Both the position numbers and the translations under genes were made by a program. 64,000 bases of DNA from Polyangiaceae bacterium (GTDB taxonomy: Bacteria > Myxococcota_A > Polyangia > Polyangiales > Polyangiaceae): positions 558,001 through 622,000 of the forward strand of contig JABTUA010000003.1 of assembly GCA_015075635.1 (NCBI GenBank). The letters run 5' to 3'. The notes below the pieces were generated by a model. It was given only the letters and a program-made list of their open reading frames with translations, did no database searches and had not been told where the DNA came from. Of this stretch, positions 8,650-15,864 are shown in pieces; the first letter of the stretch is position 1, and each line of letters starts with the position of its first letter.

Positions 8650-9006
8650 TCAGTGGATGCGCATGCGCGAACGCGGCGCCCGCTTCGGCGTCTCTGCCAG
8701 GTCCACGCCGTCGAGCAACGCGTCGAGCAGCGCCTCGTCGAGCTCGACGTGCCGCGCATCCGGAGAGCAGGACTCTGGAAGGCGAAACACTCCACGGTCC
8801 AAACGTTTGTAGAACAAGCACATCCCGGAGCCGTCGAAGAACAGCACCTTCACCGCGTCGCGCCGCTTGCCGAAGTAGATGAACATTGCACCGCAGCGCG
8901 CCTCGTACCCGATGCGCTCCAGCGCTGCTCCGGCCAGCCGATCGAACGACCAGCGCATGTCCACCGGCTCGAGGGCCACGAAGACCTGCACGCCGCGCGG
9001 GATCAT
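8650..9006 (-). CDS. tnpB: IS66 accessory protein TnpB (Orf2-like)
   Basis: A 118-residue protein starting MIPRGVQVFVALEPVDMRWS. The family hallmark DMR-x-S-x-D-L-x-G is visible as DMRWSFDRLAG, followed by MFIYFGKRRDAVKVLFFDG and LYKRLDRG-type residues (FYKRLDRGVFRLP). It is required with TnpA for transposition of IS66 elements, although its biochemical role is unclear. The ATG at 9006 overlaps the tnpA stop (ATGA). Confidence 0.92.
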   Translation of the reverse strand: MIPRGVQVFVALEPVDMRWSFDRLAGAALERIGYEARCGAMFIYFGKRRDAVKVLFFDGSGMCLFYKRLDRGVFRLPESCSPDARHVELDEALLDALLDGVDLAETPKRAPRSRMRIH

Positions 9007-9338
9007 CGTGCACCTCCGAGCGCCCGAACCACGTCCGCGAGCAACTCGGCGTCGAAGCCCCGCGCGACCGAGATTCGGGCGCCCGAGACCTCCACGACCA
9101 TCGCCTGGCCCGCGGCCGGTGCTCGCGTCCGCCGAACGACCCGAGCCAAGCGAATCGCCTTGGCCGCTCGCGGCTTGGTCGCACGCTGGCGACCATCGGC
9201 CCGGCGCCGCAGCTCCGTCGCCCACCACTTCAGCGTCGAGGGCTTGTAGGCTCGCCCCGAGGCGAACTCCTCCGCCCCCTTGCCGCTGCTCTTCCACTCC
9301 CTGATCCGCTCAGCCCACTTCGATTCCGTCTCTGTCAT
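9003..9338 (-). CDS. tnpA: IS66 accessory protein TnpA (helix-turn-helix)
   Basis: A 111-residue protein from ATG 9338 (MTETESKWAERIREWKSSG). The N-terminal about 50 residues look like the homeodomain-like DNA-binding region of IS66 TnpA (FASGRAYKPSTLKWWATELRRR). A basic linker and a small C-terminal beta region (MVVEVSGARISVARGFDAEL) follow. It overlaps tnpB by 4 nt. A longer upstream frame crosses the inverted repeat into bacterioferritin DNA and is rejected. Confidence 0.88.
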   Translation of the reverse strand: MTETESKWAERIREWKSSGKGAEEFASGRAYKPSTLKWWATELRRRADGRQRATKPRAAKAIRLARVVRRTRAPAAGQAMVVEVSGARISVARGFDAELLADVVRALGGAR

Positions 9339-9372
9339 GCCTCCCACTCTGCCGACTCGCGCGACCTGTCGG

Positions 9373-9399
9373 AAGAACGGGGTCCGTGCTCCGGATACC
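9373..9399. repeat. Right terminal inverted repeat of the IS66-type element
   Basis: Exact reverse complement of 6634-6660. Followed by the second CACGCC copy at 9400-9405 and the rest of bacterioferritin. Confidence 0.9.
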
Positions 9400-9714
9400 C
9401 ACGCCGATCGCGTGATCGAGCGCATCCTGTTCCTGGACGGCGTACCGAACATGCAGCGGCTCTTCCCGGTCAGGGTCGGGGAGAATCCGATCGAGCAGCA
9501 CGAGCTCGATCTGGTGGTCGAGAACGAGAACCGTGCGCGCTTGAACAAAGGCATCGCGCTCGCGGTGCAGAAAGGCGACAACGGCACGCGCGAGCTGCTG
9601 GTCTCGATCTTGAAGGACGAGGAGGAGGCCATCGACTGGCTCGAGGGACAGCTGCACGCCATCGCGCAGATCGGCAAGGAGCTCTACCTGGCTGAGCAGT
9701 TGAAGGACGACTGA
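9400..9714 (+). pseudogene. bfr: Bacterioferritin, 3' part
   Basis: Resumes the bacterioferritin frame as HADRVIERILFLDG and continues through LDLVVENENRARLN (the Glu94 ferroxidase ligand region), VSILKDEEEAIDWLEGQL (the Glu127 region) to the end AEQLKDD. The last 31 nt overlap, in convergent orientation, the gene ending at 9684. No start signal is visible in this half, so it is unlikely to yield a protein by itself. Confidence 0.88.
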
Positions 9715-10595
9715 GGCGGCAGCTCCATCTGTTTCGCGATGGCCGCCGCGACCTCGTCGCCCTCGAGCCAGCGCACCAAGTGCAGGCCGAGGTCGATGCC
9801 TGCCGTCACACCGCCCGCTGTCACCACGGAGCCCGCGTGCACCACCCGCTCCGTCCGCACGTCCGCGCCCAAGGCGGCCAGCTCGGCGCGTGCGCTGGCA
9901 TGGGTCGTGGCCGGTCTGCCCGAGAGACGCCCCATCGCGCCGAGCAGCAAGGCGCCGGTGCAGACCGAGGCGAGCCGGCGATTTGCCGGGAACGTCGCCA
10001 GGTAGTCCAGCAGCTCACGGTCGCGGAGCAGCGGGCGCGTGCCCACGCCGCCGGGGATCACCAGCACGTCGTAGGCGTGCAGCGCCGGTCGCTGGCGAGC
10101 CACCCGGAGCTCTGCCCCCCACGACGACCATTGCTCGGGCCCGAGGGCGAAAACCTCGCAGCTGGTGGTGGGCTCGAAGCCCATGCTCGCGATGCGCGAC
10201 AAGGCGTCGAGGGGGCCCACCAGGTCGAGCAGCGTCATCCCCGCGAAGGCAGCGAATCCGATGCGAGTGCCCGTGACGCGGTCCGGCTGGTCCGCCAGCG
10301 AGGCGAGCGGGATGACCCGGGTCGCATCCTCGGGGATGGCGCCGTGGACGTGCGGCATCGGCCCGCGGGGCGTCGGCGCGAGCTCGACCGGAACGTCGAG
10401 CCGGCGCGGGTCGATGGCGAGCAGGCTCAGCTCTTCGCTCGGTACGCCCCGAAAGTGGAGCCGGGCGCTCTCGAGCACGGAGTCTTCGAACGAAGCGTGG
10501 ACGAAGCCCTCGTCGTCGAGCGACCTCGGCGCGTACTGCCGCGCCTCGTTCCAGACGATGGTTTCGCTCTTCACCAAGTGATACAGCCACCGCAT
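9684..10595 (-). CDS. DUF952 domain fused to DJ-1/PfpI-family domain
   Basis: The 303-residue protein starts at ATG 10595 (MRWLYHLVKSETI). Residues about 1-105 are a DUF952 domain (DDEGFVHASFEDSV, LLAIDPRRLDVPVE, PHVHGAIP). Residues about 110-295 are a class I glutamine-amidotransferase-like DJ-1/PfpI domain (MTLLDLVGPLDALSRI, VLVIPGGVGTRPLL, nucleophile-elbow SVCTGALLLGAMG, TAGGVTAGIDLGLHLV). The Cys in SVCTGA fits the isonitrile-hydratase/GlxA-like group. It is the third gene after the aminotransferase and LuxE-like genes, 5 nt after the latter. The substrate is unknown. Confidence 0.8.
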   Translation of the reverse strand: MRWLYHLVKSETIVWNEARQYAPRSLDDEGFVHASFEDSVLESARLHFRGVPSEELSLLAIDPRRLDVPVELAPTPRGPMPHVHGAIPEDATRVIPLASLADQPDRVTGTRIGFAAFAGMTLLDLVGPLDALSRIASMGFEPTTSCEVFALGPEQWSSWGAELRVARQRPALHAYDVLVIPGGVGTRPLLRDRELLDYLATFPANRRLASVCTGALLLGAMGRLSGRPATTHASARAELAALGADVRTERVVHAGSVVTAGGVTAGIDLGLHLVRWLEGDEVAAAIAKQMELPPQSSFNCSAR

Positions 10596-10600
10596 CGGTG

Positions 10601-11650
10601 CTAGCTCCCGAGCAACGCTTCCACCGCCAGCGAGCACCCGCGGGGCGGTGCGCCGGGGGCGCGCCCGACCAGCTCGACGAGGTCGCCGTGGCACCGCACC
10701 AGATCTCGGGTGAGCACGGCGACGGCGCTGTCCACGTTCGCCAGGTCCACGAAGCGCGCCAGACCGACCTCGCCCTCCGGGAGCTCGCGAAGGTCCAGCG
10801 GATCGACCGCAGCGACTCGCAGCCAAGGGGGAGGCCGGTAGCTGCCGGGCTCGCGCTCGTAGAGCTGGCTCGAGAGCTCGGTCATTCCGTATTCGCCAAT
10901 CACATCGGCGGGTGGGATGCCAAAGGCGCGGGCCAAGTCCGCGCGCAGGACCGCCGGGTCGATCTCACGCGTCCGACCCTTGAAGCCGCCGGTCTGCATG
11001 ACGCGCGTGCCTTCGGGGACCTGGAGGCGAGCTCCGCGCAACGCATCCAAGAGGGCGACCAGCGCGAATGAAGCCGCCAGGATCAAGACCGGCTCGTCGT
11101 TGGGGCGGGCGTCGCCCAGCGCGCGCTCGAGGGCGTCGACGCGGACCCGTCCGGCCTCCAAGAGCCAGGCGTCGCGCTCGCGGCCGTCGAAGGCGCGCAT
11201 GAACAGGCGCATCATGAAGCCCAGGGACGACTCGCCGGGGTCCCCCGGATCCTGCGCCAGGGCCAGCACCACCCGCGGCCCGGTGCCAGTCGGGCACAAC
11301 GCGGGGCGCCCCCAAGCCAGCGCGACCTCCGCGTAAGTGGCGGTGGTGCGAAAGTAATGAGTCCCGCGCTCGTCGCCGCTGGTCCCGCTGGTCACGAAGC
11401 GCGCGACGTCGAGCTCGGGCGGGTGCACCGCGACGCGCGCCAGCCGGAAGGCGTCGCTCGGGACCGCCGGGATCTGCTCGACGCTCGAAAAGTCGCCGTG
11501 CCGCTCGCACAAACGCCGGAATCCCGGCGACCAGCGCGCCTGGAAGCGCGCGATGTCGAGCGCGAGCGCCTCGAAGCGCTCGTTGCTCGCCCCGCCCGCG
11601 AAGAGCCGCACCCGCGCGTGCAGCGCGTCGGACTCTTCGACCAGGCTCAC
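10601..11650 (-). CDS. LuxE-family acyl-protein synthetase
   Basis: The 349-residue protein has the adenylate-forming LuxE layout. IPAVPSDAFRL near residues 60-70 and the phosphate-binding SGTSG at 88-92 are followed by GGFKGRTREIDPAVL and GEYGMTELSSQLYE, the AMP-site block. LuxE activates a fatty acid as acyl-AMP and passes it to LuxC as a thioester. The start at GTG 11650 overlaps the aminotransferase stop (GTGA). The longer frame into the aminotransferase gene is a shadow. The nearest LuxC-family gene is at 1768-2820, separated by the iron-storage and IS66 region. Confidence 0.8.
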   Translation of the reverse strand: MSLVEESDALHARVRLFAGGASNERFEALALDIARFQARWSPGFRRLCERHGDFSSVEQIPAVPSDAFRLARVAVHPPELDVARFVTSGTSGDERGTHYFRTTATYAEVALAWGRPALCPTGTGPRVVLALAQDPGDPGESSLGFMMRLFMRAFDGRERDAWLLEAGRVRVDALERALGDARPNDEPVLILAASFALVALLDALRGARLQVPEGTRVMQTGGFKGRTREIDPAVLRADLARAFGIPPADVIGEYGMTELSSQLYEREPGSYRPPPWLRVAAVDPLDLRELPEGEVGLARFVDLANVDSAVAVLTRDLVRCHGDLVELVGRAPGAPPRGCSLAVEALLGS

Positions 11651-12996
11651 GCCTTCGCTCCGCCCATGCAGAGCTCGAGCTCGACGGCGAACGCCTCGAG
11701 CAGCGACTCCGCGATGTTCAGCGGCGGAGTGAGCACGAGCGCCTCGCGCGAGCCGCCGCCGCTGGTGGTGATGTAGCCGACGCCGAGCAGGCTCCGCATC
11801 AGCTCGACCGCGCCGCCCGGCCGAGCGTCGAGCTCGATCCCCACCATCAGGCCTTCGCCTCGAGCCTTGGCACCTGCCGCCCGCAGGCGCTGGACGAAGC
11901 GCCGGCCGACACTCGCGGCGCGCTCCGGAAGTCGCTCGCGGGAGAGCGTGTCCAGCGTGGCGAGGGCCGCCGCGCAGGCGAAGGGCGCGCCGGCGAAGGT
12001 GGAGGTGTGCACGACCTCCGACTCTCGAGACCACGCCTGCATGACGTCGCGGCGTCCGATGCAGGCGCTGATCGGCAGCCCACCCCCGAGGCCCTTGCCC
12101 AGGCACACGAGGTCCAGAGCCACGTCGTGCTGAGCCGAGTAGAGCAGCCGGCCGGAGCGCCCGAGTCCGGTCCAGATCTCGTCGGCGACGAGCAACGCCG
12201 ACGAGCGCTGGGCGAGGCGACCGAGCTCCGGCAGGAAGGCCGGCGGCGGTACCAGGCAGCCGCCACGCCCGAGGATGGGCTCCACCAGCACCGCGCCGAT
12301 GTCGCCTGCGGCGAGCGCGAGACGGGCGCGTTCGATGCTCTCGTCGAGCGAGTCTTCGTCGCTGGGGTACGGCACGAAGCGCACGTGTGGATTGAGCTGC
12401 GCTGCAAACGGCGCGCGGTAGCTCTCGCGCAGTCCCAGCGCCGCGAGCGGGCCGTAGGAGAGCCCGTGATATGCGCCGCCGAAGGCGAGCACGCCCGGCT
12501 TGCCGGTGTGGAGCGCTGCGGTCTTGAGTGCGGCGCTGACGGCGTCGGCCCCGGACTGGCCCAGGATGACTTGTCCGTCGCCGCTGGGGTGGAGCTTTCC
12601 GAGCCGCTCGGTGAGCGCGATCCTGGCGTCCGCGGGGTGCACGTCCCCCAGCGCTTGCAGCAGGCGGTCGGCCTGCAGCTCGAGGACGCGCCTCAGATTC
12701 GGGTGGCTGTGCCCGAGCAGGAGCGCGCCGAAGCCCGCGGCGAGGTCCACGTAGCGATTGCCGTCCACGTCGATCACGTTCGAGCCCTTGCCCAGCGCGT
12801 ACACGATGGTGGACGCGGGCACGTCGGCGACCAGACCGCCCTGCCGAGGCCTTCGCTTCGGGCCCATCGGCGCGGCGGCGTGGGTGTAGCGGAGCAGCCA
12901 CGAGCGCGACTGGGGGCCCGGCGGCAGCACGCGCAGGTGTGGGAGGTCTTGCCCTGGCTCGAGCTCGGGAGGTGGCGGGATCTCGCTGAAGCTCAT
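11647..12996 (-). CDS. Class III pyridoxal-phosphate aminotransferase
   Basis: A 449-residue fold-type I aminotransferase. Visible motifs: GFGALLLGHSHPN (residues about 88-100), GAYHGLSYG for cofactor stacking, LLVADEIWTGLGRSG with Asp272, and the Schiff-base Lys301 in VCLGKGLGGGLP. C-terminal block LTPPLNIAESLLEAF is typical. Class III members act on omega-amines, ornithine, GABA or semialdehydes. Coupling to a LuxE-like synthetase suggests an acyl or aldehyde intermediate may be aminated, which is inference. ATG 12996; first gene of a three-gene leftward operon. Confidence 0.85.
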   Translation of the reverse strand: MSFSEIPPPPELEPGQDLPHLRVLPPGPQSRSWLLRYTHAAAPMGPKRRPRQGGLVADVPASTIVYALGKGSNVIDVDGNRYVDLAAGFGALLLGHSHPNLRRVLELQADRLLQALGDVHPADARIALTERLGKLHPSGDGQVILGQSGADAVSAALKTAALHTGKPGVLAFGGAYHGLSYGPLAALGLRESYRAPFAAQLNPHVRFVPYPSDEDSLDESIERARLALAAGDIGAVLVEPILGRGGCLVPPPAFLPELGRLAQRSSALLVADEIWTGLGRSGRLLYSAQHDVALDLVCLGKGLGGGLPISACIGRRDVMQAWSRESEVVHTSTFAGAPFACAAALATLDTLSRERLPERAASVGRRFVQRLRAAGAKARGEGLMVGIELDARPGGAVELMRSLLGVGYITTSGGGSREALVLTPPLNIAESLLEAFAVELELCMGGAKA

Positions 12997-13018
12997 GGCC
13001 CCTCTGCGTGGGGGTCTA

Positions 13019-13915
13019 TCAGTAGCAGACTCGGTTCCGTCCGCCGCGCTTCGCCTCGTAGAGCTTCTCGTCGGCGCGTTGGACCAGGTCCGTGGCCGTC
13101 TTGTCGTTGGGGTTCAGCACTGCGGCGCCGATGCTCACGGTGACCGGAATGCGTTCACCCTGGAACACGAAGGTGTGCTCCGCGACCCGAGCGCGCAGGT
13201 TCTGCGCCAGCGAGACCCCGCCTTCCAGCGGGGTCTCCGGCAGCGCGATAACGAACTCCTCACCGCCGTAGCGGGCGAAGACCTCGTCCCGGCGGATGCG
13301 GCCTTGGACGACCCGGGCGAGCTCGCGCAGCACGTAGTCGCCGGCCAGGTGTCCGTACTGATCGTTGACGCGCTTGAAGAAGTCGATGTCGAACATCAAG
13401 ATGCTGAGCGGCCGATCGTGGCGGCGGGCGCGCAGCACCTCGCGCTCGAGCGCCTCGTACAAGTAGCGCTTGTTGTGGATCTGCGTCAGACCATCCACGA
13501 TGGTCATGCGGTAGATCTCTTCGTGGTACTTGGCCTCGGCGTCTGCGCCGGAGAGGAACTTCAGGATGGTGGGGCCGACCTTCAGCCGATCGCTGTTGTT
13601 GAGCGGCGCCTCGCGGACGATCTGCTCCTCGTTCAGATACGTGCCGTTCGTGGAGCCGTTGTCCACGATGTACCAGCGGTTGCTGCGACGCTCGATTTGC
13701 GCGTGTCGGCGCGACACGGAGTCGCCTTCGAGCACGATGACGTTGTCCGCTCCGCGCCCGATGCCGATCTTGTTCTTGTCGAGGACGAAGCGCTTACCGA
13801 GCAGACCCGGCTCCTTGGTGTAGATCACGACGACGCAGTCGTTGCTGGAGCTCTCCTCCGGCATCGGCCGCTGCACGACCTGGGTCACTCTGGTTTTTTC
13901 GTCGAACTCGCTCAC
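13019..13915 (-). CDS. FHA-domain diguanylate cyclase
   Basis: The 298-residue protein has an FHA phosphothreonine-binding domain (residues about 42-118: IGRGADN, SVSRRHAQI, NGSTNGTYLN) followed by a GGDEF domain (about 135-298). The active site is GGEEF at 217-221, with metal ligand FDIDFFKRVND. It should make cyclic di-GMP under control of a phosphorylated partner. The usual inhibitory RxxD is RRDE (208-211) here, so product feedback may be weak. No signal peptide, so cytoplasmic. ATG 13915 with a short 5' region toward the YceI gene. Confidence 0.92.
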   Translation of the reverse strand: MSEFDEKTRVTQVVQRPMPEESSSNDCVVVIYTKEPGLLGKRFVLDKNKIGIGRGADNVIVLEGDSVSRRHAQIERRSNRWYIVDNGSTNGTYLNEEQIVREAPLNNSDRLKVGPTILKFLSGADAEAKYHEEIYRMTIVDGLTQIHNKRYLYEALEREVLRARRHDRPLSILMFDIDFFKRVNDQYGHLAGDYVLRELARVVQGRIRRDEVFARYGGEEFVIALPETPLEGGVSLAQNLRARVAEHTFVFQGERIPVTVSIGAAVLNPNDKTATDLVQRADEKLYEAKRGGRNRVCY

Positions 13916-14062
13916 GGTGAGCTAACTGCTCTAAATCACAGCATACGCTATCCGCTCGGGGGCCGGGAGCAAGGACCGACGAAAATCGGCCGGGCGAACC
14001 GCGGTCGGCCCGTCAGCCAGAGCTCTTACGCCCCGCGGCATTCGGGGCTAACAGGTGGGTCG

Positions 14063-14575
14063 ATGAAGCCCCTGACCGGACGCATCGAGGTCCTCACCTT
14101 CAAGGACGGGATCCTGTCCAAGGTCGCTCACGACCTCTTGATCGAGCTCGGCCGCTTCGAGCTTCGGACGGACGGGACGCGCGTCGAGGGCCGGTTCGCC
14201 CTGACCTCGCTGTCGGTCGAGGGAGTCATGCACAAGGGCGTGCTCGACGCCCACGGCCTGTCCGATGGCGATCGGCACGACATCGAGGGAAACATCCAAG
14301 GCAAGATCCTCCACACAAAGGACAACCCGGAGGCGACCTTCGTGGGGCAGGCCGCGCGCGGCGAGGGCAAGCACTCCGTCGCCGGCAGTCTCACCCTCGT
14401 CGGCAAGACCCAAGAGGTCGCCTTCGAGGTCCGAGAGGCCGAAGGCCACTGGCGCGGCGAGGTCGAGCTCGTCCCGACGCGCTGGGGCATTCAGCCGTTC
14501 AAGGCACTGCTGGGAGCCATCAAGCTCCAGGACCGCGTCCTGGTGCGCTTCGACTTTCCAGTCGTCGAGCTGTGA
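14063..14575 (+). CDS. YceI-family lipid-binding protein, cytoplasmic form
   Basis: A 170-residue YceI-like lipocalin-fold protein (KVAHDLLIELGRFELRTDG, GNIQGKILHTKDNPEATF, VAGSLTLVGKTQEVAFEV). The family binds long isoprenoid or amphiphilic lipids. No signal peptide is present, so this is the cytoplasmic subtype. ATG 14063 is preceded by AGGTGGG. Convergent with the lipoprotein gene ending at 14579, with only 3 nt between stops. The longer open frame upstream runs through the FHA-GGDEF gene and is a shadow. Confidence 0.82.
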   Translation: MKPLTGRIEVLTFKDGILSKVAHDLLIELGRFELRTDGTRVEGRFALTSLSVEGVMHKGVLDAHGLSDGDRHDIEGNIQGKILHTKDNPEATFVGQAARGEGKHSVAGSLTLVGKTQEVAFEVREAEGHWRGEVELVPTRWGIQPFKALLGAIKLQDRVLVRFDFPVVEL

Positions 14576-14578
14576 GGC

Positions 14579-15853
14579 TCAGAAGGTTCCGGAAACCGAG
14601 GCCGGTCCGAGGAAGAGCTCGGGCCCGCGCGACCTGCTGCGCGCGCTCTTGATCGGCTCTGCCTCGAAGTGCGCCCAGTCGGTGAACAGCCAGTACCAGG
14701 CGGCCGTGCCCGCCGCGATCGACAAGTAGAGCGCCGAGGCGCCGAAGTAGAAGCTCTTGTCTTCGTCATCCTTGGCCAGACCGATGATCAGCGTGGTCGT
14801 GCCGCCGATGGCCGCCGGCAGGCCCAGACCGTAGAAGGTGATGGCGCCCCAGAGCGGCGCGCCGCGCTCTGGGTAGTACTTGGCGCGCGCGTTCGAGCCA
14901 GGGACGTTGCCGAGCCGATCGGGGATTTCGACCTCCTTGGCGTCCGATTGGCGGCGGAGCTTGTAGCCGCTGGCGCGCGGCACCCAGCGGGTGCACGGCA
15001 CCTCGCACAGCACCTTTCCCCCTTCGTCGTAGAGGGCCCAGAGCTCGCCCTCGCGCTCGGGGAAGGTGATGTTCACGGCGTCGGCGCGTTCGACCGGCTC
15101 GGCCGTCGAAGCTGCGGTCGCCTGGCCCGCCGGTTCGCGAACCGGGGTCAAGAACACCTGGATGGGGGATGCACACTGCGGGTGCGGCGCGCTGTCGGTG
15201 GACTCGGGGCAGCGCGCGGGGTCACCCGCTTCACGCACCGTGGACTCTTCCCGGCGCGACGCTGCACCGCCGCCCACGGGGCCGACGCTGGCGCCGCCGC
15301 CGGCGCTCACGGCTCCACCTGCGAGCAGCCTGAACGAGCCCACGCTGATCGCGCGCACGATGTGCGTGACCCTCGCGCAAGACGGCTGCTTGGTGAGATC
15401 CAGCGCGGGGCTCTCCAAGAGCTGAAGCTGACCTGCTACCGTGGTCTTCACCGCCAGTCGCCCCGAGCGGGCGAGCTGCCCTTCCAGGCTCGCTGCGCCG
15501 AGCGGCAGCTTGGCGAAGAGCTCGTCGCTGTTGGCGATCTCGACCGTGTCGGTCGCGAGCGTGGTCTGCTTGAAGCCGTAGCTGCCAGCCACCTGGCACG
15601 AGTCCACGATCTTCATCTCGCAGCCGGAGTACTCGACCGCGACCACCTGTTTGGCCGTCAGCGCCTCGAAGCGCGCCTTCTCCGAGGCAGGCCACTCGGT
15701 GACCAGCGGGCTCTCCTGGCTCGCCGCCACCTTGCACTTGGCTTGCTCGGCCGGAGCGCTGGGCGCGAGCGAGCCGCTCTCGGGGAGGGTGGCGCCTCCG
15801 CAACCCATCAGGCCGAGCCCGAAGCCGACGGCAGCGACGCTAGCGCTTCGCAC
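14579..15853 (-). CDS. Lipoprotein with PEGA-like segment, paralogue of 489-1766
   Basis: The 424-residue product from GTG 15853 has a signal ending LGLMGC. It then repeats the landmarks of the 489-1766 protein: CKVAAS, SPLVTEWPASEK, VEYSGCEMK, FAKLPLGAASLEGQLARSGRLA, a PEGA-like VLCEVPCTRWV, and two C-terminal hydrophobic helices. It starts 11 nt after the MutS-like gene stop, so it is probably co-transcribed with cheB and the MutS-like gene. A role is not known. The long frame extending upstream through the MutS-like gene is a shadow. Confidence 0.78.
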   Translation of the reverse strand: MRSASVAAVGFGLGLMGCGGATLPESGSLAPSAPAEQAKCKVAASQESPLVTEWPASEKARFEALTAKQVVAVEYSGCEMKIVDSCQVAGSYGFKQTTLATDTVEIANSDELFAKLPLGAASLEGQLARSGRLAVKTTVAGQLQLLESPALDLTKQPSCARVTHIVRAISVGSFRLLAGGAVSAGGGASVGPVGGGAASRREESTVREAGDPARCPESTDSAPHPQCASPIQVFLTPVREPAGQATAASTAEPVERADAVNITFPEREGELWALYDEGGKVLCEVPCTRWVPRASGYKLRRQSDAKEVEIPDRLGNVPGSNARAKYYPERGAPLWGAITFYGLGLPAAIGGTTTLIIGLAKDDEDKSFYFGASALYLSIAAGTAAWYWLFTDWAHFEAEPIKSARSRSRGPELFLGPASVSGTF

Positions 15854-15864
15854 GGCAGAGGAGT

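Larger units (their letters stand above)
6634..9399 (-). mobile_element. Complete IS66-family insertion sequence (2766 bp)
   Basis: Perfect 27-bp terminal inverted repeats bound the element (outer ends GGTATCCGGAGC at 6634 and its complement ending at 9399). It carries the three-gene IS66 set in one orientation: tnpA (9003-9338), tnpB (8650-9006) and tnpC (6727-8553). The sequence CACGCC is present on both sides (6628-6633 and 9400-9405), a 6-bp apparent target duplication. IS66 elements usually make 8 bp, so the length is slightly odd, but deleting the element plus one copy restores the bacterioferritin frame exactly. All three genes look intact, so it may be active or very recently arrived. 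Confidence 0.92.

Noticed and set aside
1768..11650. Bioluminescence (lux) operon
   Set aside because: Only LuxC- and LuxE-family proteins occur; no luciferase alpha or beta subunit is present.
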